Notes under the pieces: model-generated | What the model was told of the DNA's origin: nothing | Databases searched by the model: none | Seen by the model: the letters and a program-made list of their open reading frames with translations, nothing else | Assembly: GCA_002498385.1 (NCBI GenBank) | Contig: DAHH01000003.1 | Span: forward strand, 111,317 to 146,579 | Source: Methanobacterium sp. UBA410 | GTDB taxonomy: Archaea > Methanobacteriota > Methanobacteria > Methanobacteriales > Methanobacteriaceae | Reading direction: 5' to 3' | DNA: 35,263 bases | Part shown: positions 7,502-16,019 of the stretch, piece after piece | Layout: the number at the start of each line of letters is the position of its first letter | Numbering within the stretch: the stretch's first letter is position 1 | Program-made: the position numbers and the translations under genes

Positions 7502-8680
7502 CTATTCAAATTCGATCAGCTTCTGAAAGTCGTTGAACACAACATCCATACCGCACATGTTGGGCACGTAGTTTGCTGCCTTGGCAGAATCAACTCCAAC
7601 AACATCAAATCCAAGTTCTTCAATGGGTGCAACCACCATACAGGTGTCGCACACGATTTTGCCCCCAGCATTTTCTATAACCTGGGTGTAGCCCATTCTG
7701 TCCGCTGCGGCCTTGACAGATATGGACGTGCAGACCCAAAGCTGGTTTTTAATTTTCTTGTCTACCACAAACTCGGCTATCTTTCTTAGATCCTCGAGGG
7801 ATGAGTGTGGACATCCAAGACACACAAGATCCGGTTTTTTATCTGTTGTTGAAAGTTTTTGACGTGCCTCATCAATTTCAGATCTTTCAATGGACACATG
7901 TTCAACTTCGCCATTTAAGGCAGTTCTATATTCTGGGGTGACTCCCTCAACGTGGTAAAGTGCAACTGCCCCTGAGGATGCCAGTGCAGCCCCAAGCCAT
8001 TTGAGTTCGTCTGTTGACGGCAAGTTCTGAAGTTTGAAGTAGGGAACCCCATCTCCAACTTTGCGTCCAACCAGGTATCCCAGGGCTCCGTAGTCCGAAT
8101 TTTTAATGTCAGCGTCAACCTCAACCAGGAGACAGGCTTTTCTGGCCTCGTCCAGATGGTAACCATATTCTGCAGTTTTTCCGCAGATTGCTGCTGCAAG
8201 TGCTCCTGGTCCGCCTTCGCGATTGGTTCTTGCGCCTAAAACTGAATTTGCATAGCAAACTGCTGAAGACTCTGACCAGGCAATGTGGGATCCGAATACT
8301 GGAACGTTGCCAACGAGGTAGGGCGTGCACGTGCAGGTGGTTGAAATTCCCATTTTCTGGTAGGCTTCAACGATCTTGAGCTGTTTTCTGGTGAATTCCT
8401 CAGAAAATCCCAGCTCCCTCCAGGTTTTAAGGTCAACACCTGCCGGATTCAGGGTGGAGGGCACCCTTACATGGGCATCCCTTGCAAGTTCCTCAACAAA
8501 TTCAAGACCAGCGTCCCCTATTGTTTTGTATGAAACACCAGATATTTGGGCTGAAGTTATATCAACAAGCTTTTCTACCTTGTATATGTTTCCAAGGGCC
8601 ACGAGTATTTCCATGCATTTTGCAACGGCAGGGCCTTCCTCCCCATCGTACATTTTTTCTTCTTCTTTTGTAAGGTACAT
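7502..8680 (-). CDS. Aconitase X: phosphomevalonate dehydratase large subunit
   Basis: Member of the aconitase-X family (formerly DUF521). In archaea the large subunit with a separate small subunit dehydrates (R)-5-phosphomevalonate to trans-anhydromevalonate 5-phosphate in the archaeal mevalonate pathway that makes isoprenoid lipids. The sequence begins MYLTKEEEKMYDGEEGPA, typical of the family. It has the putative Fe-S/active-site cysteines in TTCTCTPYL, LGCPHSS and VCDTCMVVAP, plus the SxxxARTNREGGP loop. 392 residues from ATG 8680; the upstream in-frame GTG (8689) belongs to the GTGATT ribosome-binding stretch. The small subunit (DUF126-type) is not in this window. Upstream, TATA-like TTATAAATTA (8747-8738) would give a leader of about 30 bases. 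T runs on this strand at 7420-7380 probably end the transcript. Confidence 0.92.
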   Translation of the reverse strand: MYLTKEEEKMYDGEEGPAVAKCMEILVALGNIYKVEKLVDITSAQISGVSYKTIGDAGLEFVEELARDAHVRVPSTLNPAGVDLKTWRELGFSEEFTRKQLKIVEAYQKMGISTTCTCTPYLVGNVPVFGSHIAWSESSAVCYANSVLGARTNREGGPGALAAAICGKTAEYGYHLDEARKACLLVEVDADIKNSDYGALGYLVGRKVGDGVPYFKLQNLPSTDELKWLGAALASSGAVALYHVEGVTPEYRTALNGEVEHVSIERSEIDEARQKLSTTDKKPDLVCLGCPHSSLEDLRKIAEFVVDKKIKNQLWVCTSISVKAAADRMGYTQVIENAGGKIVCDTCMVVAPIEELGFDVVGVDSAKAANYVPNMCGMDVVFNDFQKLIEFE

Positions 8681-8737
8681 GAGAATCACGAGTTATGAAT
8701 TGCATTTTTTAGCTGTGTATCTTTAAAATAGATTCCT

Positions 8738-8747
8738 AATTTATAAT
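8738..8747 (-). promoter_or_regulatory. TATA box for the phosphomevalonate dehydratase gene
   Basis: TTATAAATTA on the minus strand, 58 to 67 bases before the ATG; the expected start point near 8712 leaves a short leader. The remaining part of the 290-base gap, up to 8970, shows no ORF. Confidence 0.45.
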
Positions 8748-8945
8748 AGATCATTGGTAAATTGATAAAATATAGTTGCTGTTTACAGAATTTAGAACCT
8801 GAATAAATAACTTTTATCATTTTCAAGGATCTGAGTCAGGGATTCTAGATCTTCAGTTTAACCTTGATTAAAAAAAATTTAATTCTTAGCACTGCCTGAT
8901 ACAAATTTAATTTTCGACCAGGTTCTAATTCCCAACCAAGTTCCT

Positions 8946-8969
8946 AAAAAAAATTAGTTTTAAAAAAAA
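8946..8969 (-). terminator. Double T-run terminator after the RecJ-like gene
   Basis: On the minus strand two T8 runs (8969-8962 and 8953-8946) follow immediately after the stop codon at 8971, the typical form of an archaeal U-tract terminator. Confidence 0.6.
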
Positions 8970-8970
8970 T

Positions 8971-10329
8971 TTAACCTGTCTGGGTTTCAACTATGTCGTC
9001 AACCAGGTGCAGGAAGTTTTCCATGCTCTTGTAGGGAACAACGGCACCTGCTGCAATGTTGTGTCCTCCGCCTGTTCCTCCGAAGCTTTTTGATGCAGCT
9101 TCAAGTGCAGATCCAAGGTTCACACCTTTTCCAGTTACTTTCTGGGTGGTTCTTCCGGAGATCTTAACCAGGTTGTCCATGCGTGAAAGTGCAATTACAG
9201 GCTTTTCAGGATCTAAAAGGCCAAGTTCCAGCCCTATACTTGAAATTGTGCCCATAACACGTTTTCTTTTTTTATCAGCGGTGTAGATGTACTGGATGTT
9301 CCTCAAGCTGGTGGAACCTTCTTTCTTTATCCACCCAATTCCCTTGGCAAGGTTGTCCTGGTACCTCTCGAGGAGAGCTTCAGCCTCTTCAAGGGATTTT
9401 TCACGGTCTCCTAGACAGATGCTCAATCCAACTCCGTGTTTTTTGTTTTTACCGCATGCATCCACCAGTTTTGAGTAATCTTCAATATTTCGGAGCTGTG
9501 GAACTTCCTTTGGAATGGAGTAGACATTGCCAAACACATTGGGGTTTATCTTAATGAGCTCATCCTTAAGAATGTCTTTCTCCTCATTTCCAAGTTCCCT
9601 GAATTTCACTCCATAAGAAATTCCGAGTTTTTCAAGGAAGGCCCTTGATCCCTCTTCATCTGCTGATATACCTGGAATGGCTGGGTTGAATGTGTGTGAA
9701 ATTGCCCTGTAGAGGGGTTCCTGGGACATCCTGGCCAACTTTAGATCTTCTCTAACCTCAACAGTCCCGGCTTCAAGTCCATCTTTTAGTATGGTTTTGT
9801 TGATGCCCTGCATTCCGCCAACGCATTGCATGTCTCCAAAGGCACCTACAAGTGCCAGACCTGCAAGTTCAGGGTAGTTCATCGGCCTTGAAATGAGGTA
9901 AGAAACTCCAGAGGCACTGACATCCCGTGTACCATCCAGTCCATGGAGGTGGGGGTTCACGTGCACCATGTTTTCCCTGGACTTGGCTTCTTTGTCAATG
10001 GTCTGGTGGTGGTCCGCCACTATTACATCGCCCTTGAGCCTTCCAAGTTCTGTTAGGCTTGCACTTCCCATGTCGCAGAAAACGAAAAGCTTGTACTTCT
10101 CCTTCCTTATCCTGGATATAACACTTTCTTTGAGTCTTGGAACTATTGTAACATGGAATTTTCCCTTCTGCCGGGAGATTGCATTGCAGATAACCCCGGC
10201 AGCAGAGATTCCATCGGCATCGTTGTGGGAGATCACCCTCACAACGTGGTCCGATTCAAGGTGTTTGCGAAGTAAATCGCAGGCTTCTTCGGCCTTATTT
10301 AACAAGGAGTGCTGCTGTTTTTGGATCAT
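8971..10329 (-). CDS. RecJ-like DHH single-strand nuclease (GAN/Cdc45 family)
   Basis: Archaeal RecJ homologue; such proteins act as 5'-3' single-strand exonucleases and bind GINS in the replicative helicase complex, equivalent to eukaryotic Cdc45. The DHH domain motifs are in order: SHNDADGISAAGV, FVFCDMGSASL, VIVADHHQTID and VNPHLHGLDGTRDVSASG. The C-terminal DHHA1 domain ends with the nucleic-acid-binding GGTGGGHNIAAGA. All acidic and His metal ligands are present, so it should be catalytic. Start: ATG 10329 (452 residues) lies after GGCTGGAGAT with very short spacing; an in-frame GTG at 10353 after GGGAAGG is an alternative. Either start overlaps the end of rpsO (stop at 10295), pointing to translational coupling. 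The S15-RecJ pairing is known from other euryarchaea, from memory. Confidence 0.92.
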   Translation of the reverse strand: MIQKQQHSLLNKAEEACDLLRKHLESDHVVRVISHNDADGISAAGVICNAISRQKGKFHVTIVPRLKESVISRIRKEKYKLFVFCDMGSASLTELGRLKGDVIVADHHQTIDKEAKSRENMVHVNPHLHGLDGTRDVSASGVSYLISRPMNYPELAGLALVGAFGDMQCVGGMQGINKTILKDGLEAGTVEVREDLKLARMSQEPLYRAISHTFNPAIPGISADEEGSRAFLEKLGISYGVKFRELGNEEKDILKDELIKINPNVFGNVYSIPKEVPQLRNIEDYSKLVDACGKNKKHGVGLSICLGDREKSLEEAEALLERYQDNLAKGIGWIKKEGSTSLRNIQYIYTADKKRKRVMGTISSIGLELGLLDPEKPVIALSRMDNLVKISGRTTQKVTGKGVNLGSALEAASKSFGGTGGGHNIAAGAVVPYKSMENFLHLVDDIVETQTG

Positions 10330-10696
10330 ATCTCCAGCCTTCAGGAAGCACACCTTCCCTTGTGTAGTACTTGACCAATCTTCTTATCCTTGACTCAATG
10401 ATCCTTAAACCCCTCTTGGTGTGGAGGTCCTTTGGATTTTCATCAAGGTGTTCCCTCACGTTAACAGCCTTTCTTATGAGGTTCATCAGATCCTCAGGGT
10501 AGTCGAGGCCGTGGTCGTGTTTTTCAAGTATCTTTGTTATTTTCTGTCCTGTTACAGCTTTAACACTAGGAATTCCATACTGGTCACGCAGTATGATTCC
10601 TATCATACTTGTGGAATTTCCTTCCTTGTTGAGCTTCAGGATCAGTTCTTCTATCTCTTCTGTTGAGTATTCAACCCATTCTGGTTTTCTTGCCAT
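10295..10696 (-). CDS. rpsO: 30S ribosomal protein S15 (archaeal/eukaryotic S13 type)
   Basis: Small-subunit protein contacting the central 16S rRNA domain. 133 residues with the archaeal N-terminal extension (ARKPEWVEYSTEEIEELI) before the universal S15 core (LRDQYGIPSVKAVTG, then RKAVNVREHLDENPKDLHTKRGLRIIESRIRRLVKYY), ending GWRYDPKTAALLVK. ATG 10696 follows TAGGTGATTTA, a good ribosome binding site; the upstream in-frame extension is not needed. The gene is followed by the overlapping RecJ-like gene and preceded by rdgB after a 148-base gap, so it probably has its own promoter. Confidence 0.97.
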   Translation of the reverse strand: MARKPEWVEYSTEEIEELILKLNKEGNSTSMIGIILRDQYGIPSVKAVTGQKITKILEKHDHGLDYPEDLMNLIRKAVNVREHLDENPKDLHTKRGLRIIESRIRRLVKYYTREGVLPEGWRYDPKTAALLVK

Positions 10697-10844
10697 TAAA
10701 TCACCTATTAAAAAAAATTTACTTCTAGTCATTAAACTAGGTCTAATATGTTAGTTTGCATTTAATTTGAAATTCACGAGAAATTCATGCTTTATTATTA
10801 CCATTAGTCAGCCAGTAATATAATTGTGGCATGTAACACACGCT

Positions 10845-11402
10845 TTATTGTTTGAATTTCTTGTACCAGGCTGCAAACTGCTCGAGTGATCGTCTGCGAT
10901 GGGAAAATTCATTTTTTTCCTCAGTGGTTAACTCTCCAAAGCTTTCATCGTAGCCTTCTGGATAGAAAATGGGATCGTAGGCAAAGCCGTGGTTTCCCTT
11001 TTCTTCGTAACCAATGCGTCCTTTGACAGTGCCTAAAAAAGTCTTGGGCTCGGACTTGGGGGTGCAGTATCCAATAACCGACCTGAACTCGGCATATCTG
11101 TCTTCAACATCACTCATAAGCTTTAATATTCCCTTATTCCCAAGCGTTTCCTGAATGTAGGATGAATAAGCTCCTGGGAACCATTTAAGGGACTTTATAA
11201 AAATTCCAGCGTCTTCAACAATCACAGGTTGTCCAAGCCGCCCTGCAGCATCCTTTGCACCGTACCTTGCCACATCCACCAGATTTCCCTGGACTTCTGG
11301 GTAGCCGAGGTTAGCATGCTCCAGTTCGATGCCAAACTTATCGAAGATTCCTTTGGCTTCTATTACTTTGTGTTGGTTACCAGTTATAAATGTTACCTTC
11401 AT
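10845..11402 (-). CDS. rdgB: dITP/XTP pyrophosphatase (RdgB/HAM1)
   Basis: Hydrolyses non-canonical purine triphosphates (dITP, XTP) to the monophosphates and so keeps them out of DNA and RNA. 185 residues from ATG 11402, after CAGGTG. Motifs: FITGNQHKVIEAKGIF at the N-terminus (triphosphate binding), VEDAGIFIKSLKWFPGAYSSY with the catalytic Asp, GFAYDPIFYPEG and SHRRRSLEQF near the end. It lies downstream of Kae1-Bud32 on the same strand, but 305 bases of AT-rich DNA intervene, including a 21-base tandem repeat just before the start codon, so separate initiation is likely. Confidence 0.95.
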   Translation of the reverse strand: MKVTFITGNQHKVIEAKGIFDKFGIELEHANLGYPEVQGNLVDVARYGAKDAAGRLGQPVIVEDAGIFIKSLKWFPGAYSSYIQETLGNKGILKLMSDVEDRYAEFRSVIGYCTPKSEPKTFLGTVKGRIGYEEKGNHGFAYDPIFYPEGYDESFGELTTEEKNEFSHRRRSLEQFAAWYKKFKQ

Positions 11403-11707
11403 CGAAAACACCTGTACTTCATGACCCCTATCTTAACCTTCATGACCATTATCTTAAGATATTTTTTTTAGATTCCATTATACTCATCTTTTTAATATAT
11501 ACTCACTTTTTAAGCACGTATACGCTGTTTAAGCATATATCTTCTTTAGATTTTATGCGTAATTTTTGTTACGTACTTTTAGAACTTATGCATGATCATT
11601 TAAAAATATTTTTCTGGAACTATTTTTAATGATGTTCCAGTACAGAATAACTTGAAATTCAGGATCATCATTCAGGTAATTAAACAAAAAGTAACCCTTA
11701 AAATAAT
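11403..11707. other. Intergenic region between Kae1-Bud32 and rdgB
   Basis: AT-rich, 305 bases. It contains the 21-base tandem repeat (11417-11458) and a T8 run on the plus strand (11462-11469). No ORF above 20 residues with a ribosome binding site was found. Confidence 0.5.
11417..11458. repeat. 21-base tandem repeat just upstream of rdgB
   Basis: Two adjacent copies, 11417-11437 and 11438-11458, match at 18 of 21 positions; both begin CTTCATGACC and contain ATCTTAA. The nearer copy ends 15 bases before the rdgB ATG, within the presumed leader or promoter. Confidence 0.85.
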
Positions 11708-13354
11708 TTAATTTTTATCATTGTTATTGGTATAACGACCCCGTCCTTCAATCTCCTGGATCTTATCCACGATCTCATCGTAGTCATCAGCTATCATGTA
11801 TCCTTGGAGAATGGAATCGAAACATTTCCCTGCAATCTCATGGTGGATGCCTGAAATTGCCCTTTTAAAGACCAGGAGGTCCACCCCCTTGTCCTCAACC
11901 AAGTCAGAAATTTTTCCAAGGCCAAAATCTATAAAAATGATTTTATCATCTTTAAGTATCATATTACTTGTTGTTAGGTCTCCATGGATTATTCCACAGT
12001 TGTGGAGCTTTGCAATGTTCTCTCCGATCCTTCTGCAGACATCCATCTCTCCTCCAAGTTTCAGTTCATTGAAAGCATCCTTAACGGTTTTTCCAGGGAC
12101 CTTCTCCATTACAATGGTTTTTTCTTTTTTATCAACATCGTAAACAAGTGGTGTTATAACTCCGCACTGTTTTGCCTTACTTAAAAGTTTGGCCTCTCTT
12201 TTTGTCCGTTTTTTCCGCAGGTGGTGGTCTATCTCCCTCACACGGTAACCTTTGGGGATCCGTTTTTTCAGGAGAACCTCATGGCCCATCCAGTTTCCAG
12301 GGTAAATGTTGGCTTCTGCACCCTTCTCAAGTATTTCTTCAGGAAGTTTCAGGTGTTTTTGGGAGCTTTTCATCCAGGGAACATCAACTTCATCTGTTCT
12401 GTAGCGCTGAACAACCTCTGTATCCTCAATACCCTTAACAAGGCCGTATTTGTGCATTAACTGGCCCATCCATGCAATCATGGCCCCGTTGTCACCGCAG
12501 AACTTCATTGGGGGCATGTGAAACTCTGCGTAGTGGTCTTCAGCCATGGATTGGAGCATCCTTCTGAGCCTGGTGTTTGCTGCCACTCCCCCGCAGAGCA
12601 TCACTTCCCTCTTCTTGGTGTGGGCCAGGGCTCTCTCTGTAACTTCGACCAGCATGGAAAATACAGTTTCCTGAAGGCTGTAGCAAACGTCCTCTAAGGG
12701 TGTTCCCGACTCGTATTTGCGCACGGCAGCAGTTAATAACCCTGAGAAGGATAAGTCCATGCCTTTAACTGTGTAAGGTAACTTCACATATTTTCCCTTC
12801 AGTGCCAGCTTCTCGACCCTTGGTCCTCCTGGATGTCCCAATCCCACGGAACGTGAAAACTGGTCTATACAGTTTCCAGCTGCAATATCAAGGGTTTCAC
12901 CAAAGACTCTGTAACGTCCTGCATCGAAGGCAATTACCTGGGTGTTTCCACCACTTACGTAGAGAGTTACTGGATCTTCTGCTCCTGTTGTGAGCTTCCC
13001 TATTTCAACGTGGCCTATGCAGTGGTTGACCCCTACAATTGGAATTTTCAGTGAAAGTGCAAGGGTTCTTGCAGCAGTGGCAACCGTTCTGAGGGCAGGA
13101 CCAAGACCAGGACCCCTTGAAAAGGCCACAAGATCAATATCACCAAGGCCCAGGCCAGATTCGTGAAGTGAAGCTTTAATAAGAGGCACTATGTTGGCTG
13201 CATGGTGTTCAGCTGCCTCTCTTGGATGTATTCCCCCGCTTTCAGGAATTAAAGGGTTGCCCTGGGATGCGAGGATCTCACCCTCAGAGTCCACAATTCC
13301 AACACCTGTTTTTTCTGCAGTTCCTTCTATTCCTATGCATATCAATTTTATCAC
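11708..13354 (-). CDS. Kae1-Bud32 fusion: tRNA t6A threonylcarbamoyltransferase and KEOPS kinase
   Basis: Bifunctional KEOPS component. Kae1 (Qri7/TsaD family) transfers threonylcarbamoyl to A37 of ANN-decoding tRNAs; Bud32 is a small atypical kinase/ATPase that regulates it. Kae1 part, residues 1 to about 325: CIGIEGTAEKTGVGI, HPREAAEHHAANI, the metal histidines H111 and H115 in GVNHCIGHVE, YVSGGNTQVIAF, GHPGGPRVEK, CGGVAANTRLR and FCGDNGAMIAW. Bud32 part: EKGAEANIY glycine loop, catalytic GIIHGDLTTSN, IDFGLG and the DKGVDLLVFKRA tail. I take GTG 13354 (548 residues) because family members begin almost directly with the I-G-I-E-G motif. An ATG at 13426 would add 24 low-complexity residues. 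The fusion is common in euryarchaea. Confidence 0.94.
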   Translation of the reverse strand: MIKLICIGIEGTAEKTGVGIVDSEGEILASQGNPLIPESGGIHPREAAEHHAANIVPLIKASLHESGLGLGDIDLVAFSRGPGLGPALRTVATAARTLALSLKIPIVGVNHCIGHVEIGKLTTGAEDPVTLYVSGGNTQVIAFDAGRYRVFGETLDIAAGNCIDQFSRSVGLGHPGGPRVEKLALKGKYVKLPYTVKGMDLSFSGLLTAAVRKYESGTPLEDVCYSLQETVFSMLVEVTERALAHTKKREVMLCGGVAANTRLRRMLQSMAEDHYAEFHMPPMKFCGDNGAMIAWMGQLMHKYGLVKGIEDTEVVQRYRTDEVDVPWMKSSQKHLKLPEEILEKGAEANIYPGNWMGHEVLLKKRIPKGYRVREIDHHLRKKRTKREAKLLSKAKQCGVITPLVYDVDKKEKTIVMEKVPGKTVKDAFNELKLGGEMDVCRRIGENIAKLHNCGIIHGDLTTSNMILKDDKIIFIDFGLGKISDLVEDKGVDLLVFKRAISGIHHEIAGKCFDSILQGYMIADDYDEIVDKIQEIEGRGRYTNNNDKN

Positions 13355-13545
13355 TTTGAATGTATATTCCCTTGTCTTTAAATTGTTATTTTCTATTGTT
13401 AGCTTGTTATTCTCGCCTTTTTGCATGAAAAACTTTTTTTGAGATAAAGAAATAATTGAATCTGGATCTTATAGCATTTAATTTTTATTTCCTTAATCTG
13501 GCTTGATAGTTTATTCAAAGGAAAGCAAAACCTTACAAATAGTAG

Positions 13546-13601
13546 AGTGTAACCCATTAATTAAGAAAGTGTAGTCATTAATAGAGTGTAATCATTAATT
13601 A
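13546..13601. repeat. Three direct repeats upstream of cobT
   Basis: AGTGTAACCCATTAATTAAG (13546-13565), AGTGTAGTCATTAATAG (13568-13584) and AGTGTAATCATTAATTA (13585-13601) are three copies of one unit at periods of 22 and 17. They end 56 bases before the cobT ATG, in promoter position. The CATTAATTA core is shared with the array before cbiG. Confidence 0.75.
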
Positions 13602-13657
13602 TATTTACCTACCTCAATATTTGTATTTTAATCTTATGTTTAATCAAGGTGTAAACA

Positions 13658-14710
13658 ATGAAGGATGTTATAAGTTACGGATCATCAAAGGTACTCGAGA
13701 AAATTAGAAATACGAACCCCCTGTTTGTTTGCGTGATTGCAACCACAAAAACGTCAAGGATTCCAGGAATAACAGGTGCAGGAGCAAGCCCTGAGCTTAC
13801 AGATTACACCCCTGCAGCTGATGTTGAACTGGTGATGTGTGGGAAAACCATGTGCATGCCTGAGATACCACAAACTATGGTTGGAAGTGCAGCAACCCCA
13901 ACACCGGCTGTGATAACCAAGGCAGCATTAGATCTTGCTGAAATTCCATTCATGGTTGCAGATGCAGGTGCAGCTGTGAAACCTAACCTGCCATACGTCA
14001 ATGTGAATGAAAAACCAGGAGAGGACATAAGAACTGGTAAAGCAGTTTTAGGGAGTGAAGAAATATTTAGAAAGGGAAAACTCCTTGGTCAGACACTTTC
14101 AAGACTCACAGACCACCTTGTAATTGGAGAGAGCACTCCTGCAGGCACAACAACGGCTTTTGGAGTTTTAACAGCCATGGGTTACGATGTTAAGGGTAAA
14201 ATCAGTGGAAGCACCCCAGAAAATCCTAAAAAACTTAAACGTCAGGTTGTGAATGAAGGCCTTGCTGCTGCAGGATTCAGTGATGGAGATCTATCGTCTG
14301 AGCCATTCAAGGCCGTGGATGCAGTTGGAGATCCCATGATACCGGCGGTTGCAGGAATTGCGGCTGGGAGTAGTGTGCCTGTAACCCTTGCAGGGGGAAC
14401 TCAGATGATGGCAGTCTGTGCAGTTCTTAAAGAGGCGGTTCCAGAATTTAACTTTGAAAATCTTCCAATTGCAACCACAATATTCGTTGCAGAGGATAAA
14501 ACTGCAGATATAAACTACATTTCCAATCAGATTCCAGGAACAAACGTGTTTGCAGTGGATCCCGAGTTTGAAAGATCGGAAAGCGGGCTTAAAAACTACA
14601 CAAACGGAGCTGTAAAGGAGGGGGTCGGTGCTGGTGGAGCCATGATGGCAGCGATACTTAAAGGGGTTGCTGTTGCAGATATAAGAAGGAGAATAGAGGA
14701 GAGTATCTGA
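13658..14710 (+). CDS. cobT: Nicotinate mononucleotide-dependent phosphoribosyltransferase CobT (archaeal, UPF0284 type)
   Basis: Activates the lower-ligand base for cobamide assembly by transferring ribose phosphate from nicotinate mononucleotide to a benzimidazole-type base, giving the alpha-riboside phosphate. 350 residues. It fits the archaeal UPF0284 branch: early VCVIATTKTSRIPGITGAG, PAADVELVMCGK, PQTMVGSAATPTPAVITKAAL, the VIGESTPAGTTTAFGVL catalytic/binding segment, and C-terminal GVGAGGAMMAAILKG. ATG 13658 follows CAAGGTG. It is divergent from Kae1-Bud32 with repeats between them. A T-rich tail directly after the stop ends the transcript. The exact base in this organism (for example hydroxybenzimidazole) cannot be told from the sequence. 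Confidence 0.92.
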   Translation: MKDVISYGSSKVLEKIRNTNPLFVCVIATTKTSRIPGITGAGASPELTDYTPAADVELVMCGKTMCMPEIPQTMVGSAATPTPAVITKAALDLAEIPFMVADAGAAVKPNLPYVNVNEKPGEDIRTGKAVLGSEEIFRKGKLLGQTLSRLTDHLVIGESTPAGTTTAFGVLTAMGYDVKGKISGSTPENPKKLKRQVVNEGLAAAGFSDGDLSSEPFKAVDAVGDPMIPAVAGIAAGSSVPVTLAGGTQMMAVCAVLKEAVPEFNFENLPIATTIFVAEDKTADINYISNQIPGTNVFAVDPEFERSESGLKNYTNGAVKEGVGAGGAMMAAILKGVAVADIRRRIEESI

Positions 14711-14727
14711 TTTTTTTCCTTTTTTCA
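14711..14727 (+). terminator. T-run terminator after cobT
   Basis: Directly after the TGA stop there are runs of seven and six T separated by CC. Confidence 0.6.
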
Positions 14728-15118
14728 GTTTTCAGGCCCAAAAAAGATTTTTTTAATTCTTTCATAGATTTTTTGTTGATTTTACAGATTTTACAGGTTT
14801 CATTGATTTTACAGCTTAATTTTTTAATATTTTAGTAAATTTACTTTTTTTAGTAATAATTTTTAGTAAAAGACAATTTTTAATGAAATAATTTTAGATA
14901 AAGGATAAAAAAGCGATAAAAAAAATGTTTTGAAAAAGAAAAGGTTTTGAAGAGGGCATGTTTTGAAAAAAATAGAAGGACTTCATGAAACTTAAAAATT
15001 TAAAATAAAAAAAATTGAAGTCAAATAAATTAAGTTCAGTCCTTGAAGACCCGTTAGTTTCAAACCTTTGATGATTTTTAAGTTAAAAGCTTTTTACAAA
15101 ACCTTTACAGTATCTCCA
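14728..15118. other. AT-rich gap between convergent cobT and uppP
   Basis: No ORF or RNA gene supported. The plus strand shows repeats of GATTTTACAG/GATTTTTTG type and many A and T runs; the A runs near 15000-15020 would be U-tracts for leftward uppP transcription. Confidence 0.5.
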
Positions 15119-15946
15119 TTAAATATGCAGCACCATTGCAATGATTATGGACGCTGCTCCAACGATCCAGCAGTAGTATGCAAATATGTTCAGGCTCCAA
15201 TCCTTTATTATTTTTAGGAGGAGTTTGATTGCGAGGTAACCGAACACAACCGCTGCAAGAAAACCTGCTACAAATGCTATGAGGCTCATGTTAAGGGCTG
15301 TTATGTCATTAACCTGTACAAGGGCAGCTCCGAGAATTGCGGGTATGGAGAGCAGGAAGCTGTACCTTGCTGCAAGTTCCCTGTTGAGTCCTGAGAAGAG
15401 TCCAGCTGCTATGGTTGAACCCGACCTGGATATACCTGGTGCTATTGCAAATCCCTGAAATATTCCAATTGCAAGGGCATTTTTGAATGAAACTTCTTTA
15501 ACTTGTTTCTTTCCCTGTTTGTAATGTTCTGACATCCACAGTAATACACCAGTTATGAGCAGGAAAAATCCAACTGCAAGGATCGAGTTGAAGAGGGCTT
15601 CGAACTCACTTTTAAATGCTATTCCCATAACACCTGCCGGGATTGTACCCACAACAAGGAGCCATACCAGACGTTTGTAAACATCTTCTTTCACACCTTC
15701 CATGAACTTTCCTCTGAATAGGTCGAGAATGCTTGATATCAACGCCTTTATCATGGACACTATGTCCTTCCAGAAGAATGAAACAACTGCAACCAGTGTT
15801 CCAATGTGGAGAACAGTGTCAAATGCAACGCTTGACTTTGTTCCTAGGATGTATGGAAAGAATATCAGGTGTGCTGAACTGCTCACAGGCAGAAACTCCG
15901 TTAAACCCTGGACTATTCCCAAAATTATAGCTTGAATTACGTCCAT
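15119..15946 (-). CDS. uppP: Undecaprenyl-diphosphatase family protein UppP/BacA
   Basis: Integral membrane phosphatase that in bacteria recycles undecaprenyl diphosphate. In methanogens with pseudomurein or glycosylated surfaces it presumably acts on a polyprenyl diphosphate carrier (inference). 275 residues with about eight hydrophobic segments. Signature motifs are present: QGLTEFLPVSSSAHL near the N-terminus and APGISRSGSTIAAGL in the middle, carrying the essential Glu, Ser, His and Arg. ATG 15946 follows AAGGTGATAAAA. Just upstream are the 18-base palindrome at 15963-15980 and TTATAACTTATAA repeats, which may contain its promoter. ilvE ends 134 bases upstream on the same strand. Confidence 0.95.
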   Translation of the reverse strand: MDVIQAIILGIVQGLTEFLPVSSSAHLIFFPYILGTKSSVAFDTVLHIGTLVAVVSFFWKDIVSMIKALISSILDLFRGKFMEGVKEDVYKRLVWLLVVGTIPAGVMGIAFKSEFEALFNSILAVGFFLLITGVLLWMSEHYKQGKKQVKEVSFKNALAIGIFQGFAIAPGISRSGSTIAAGLFSGLNRELAARYSFLLSIPAILGAALVQVNDITALNMSLIAFVAGFLAAVVFGYLAIKLLLKIIKDWSLNIFAYYCWIVGAASIIIAMVLHI

Positions 15947-15962
15947 TTTTTTATCACCTTGA

Positions 15963-15980
15963 TCTAGTTACATGACTAGA
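15963..15980. promoter_or_regulatory. Palindrome upstream of uppP
   Basis: TCTAGT-TACATG-ACTAGA is a perfect 6+6 inverted repeat 16 bases before the uppP start, close enough to overlap the ribosome binding site. Operator function is a guess. Confidence 0.4.
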
Positions 15981-16019
15981 CTTGATCGATTTCTTTATTA
16001 AACCTGTTCAAAAAAAGAA

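Noticed and set aside
13355..13426. N-terminal extension of Kae1-Bud32 from ATG 13426
   Set aside because: The extra 24 residues are low-complexity and unlike the family, which starts almost directly at the I-G-I-E-G motif; the GTG at 13354 is the better start.
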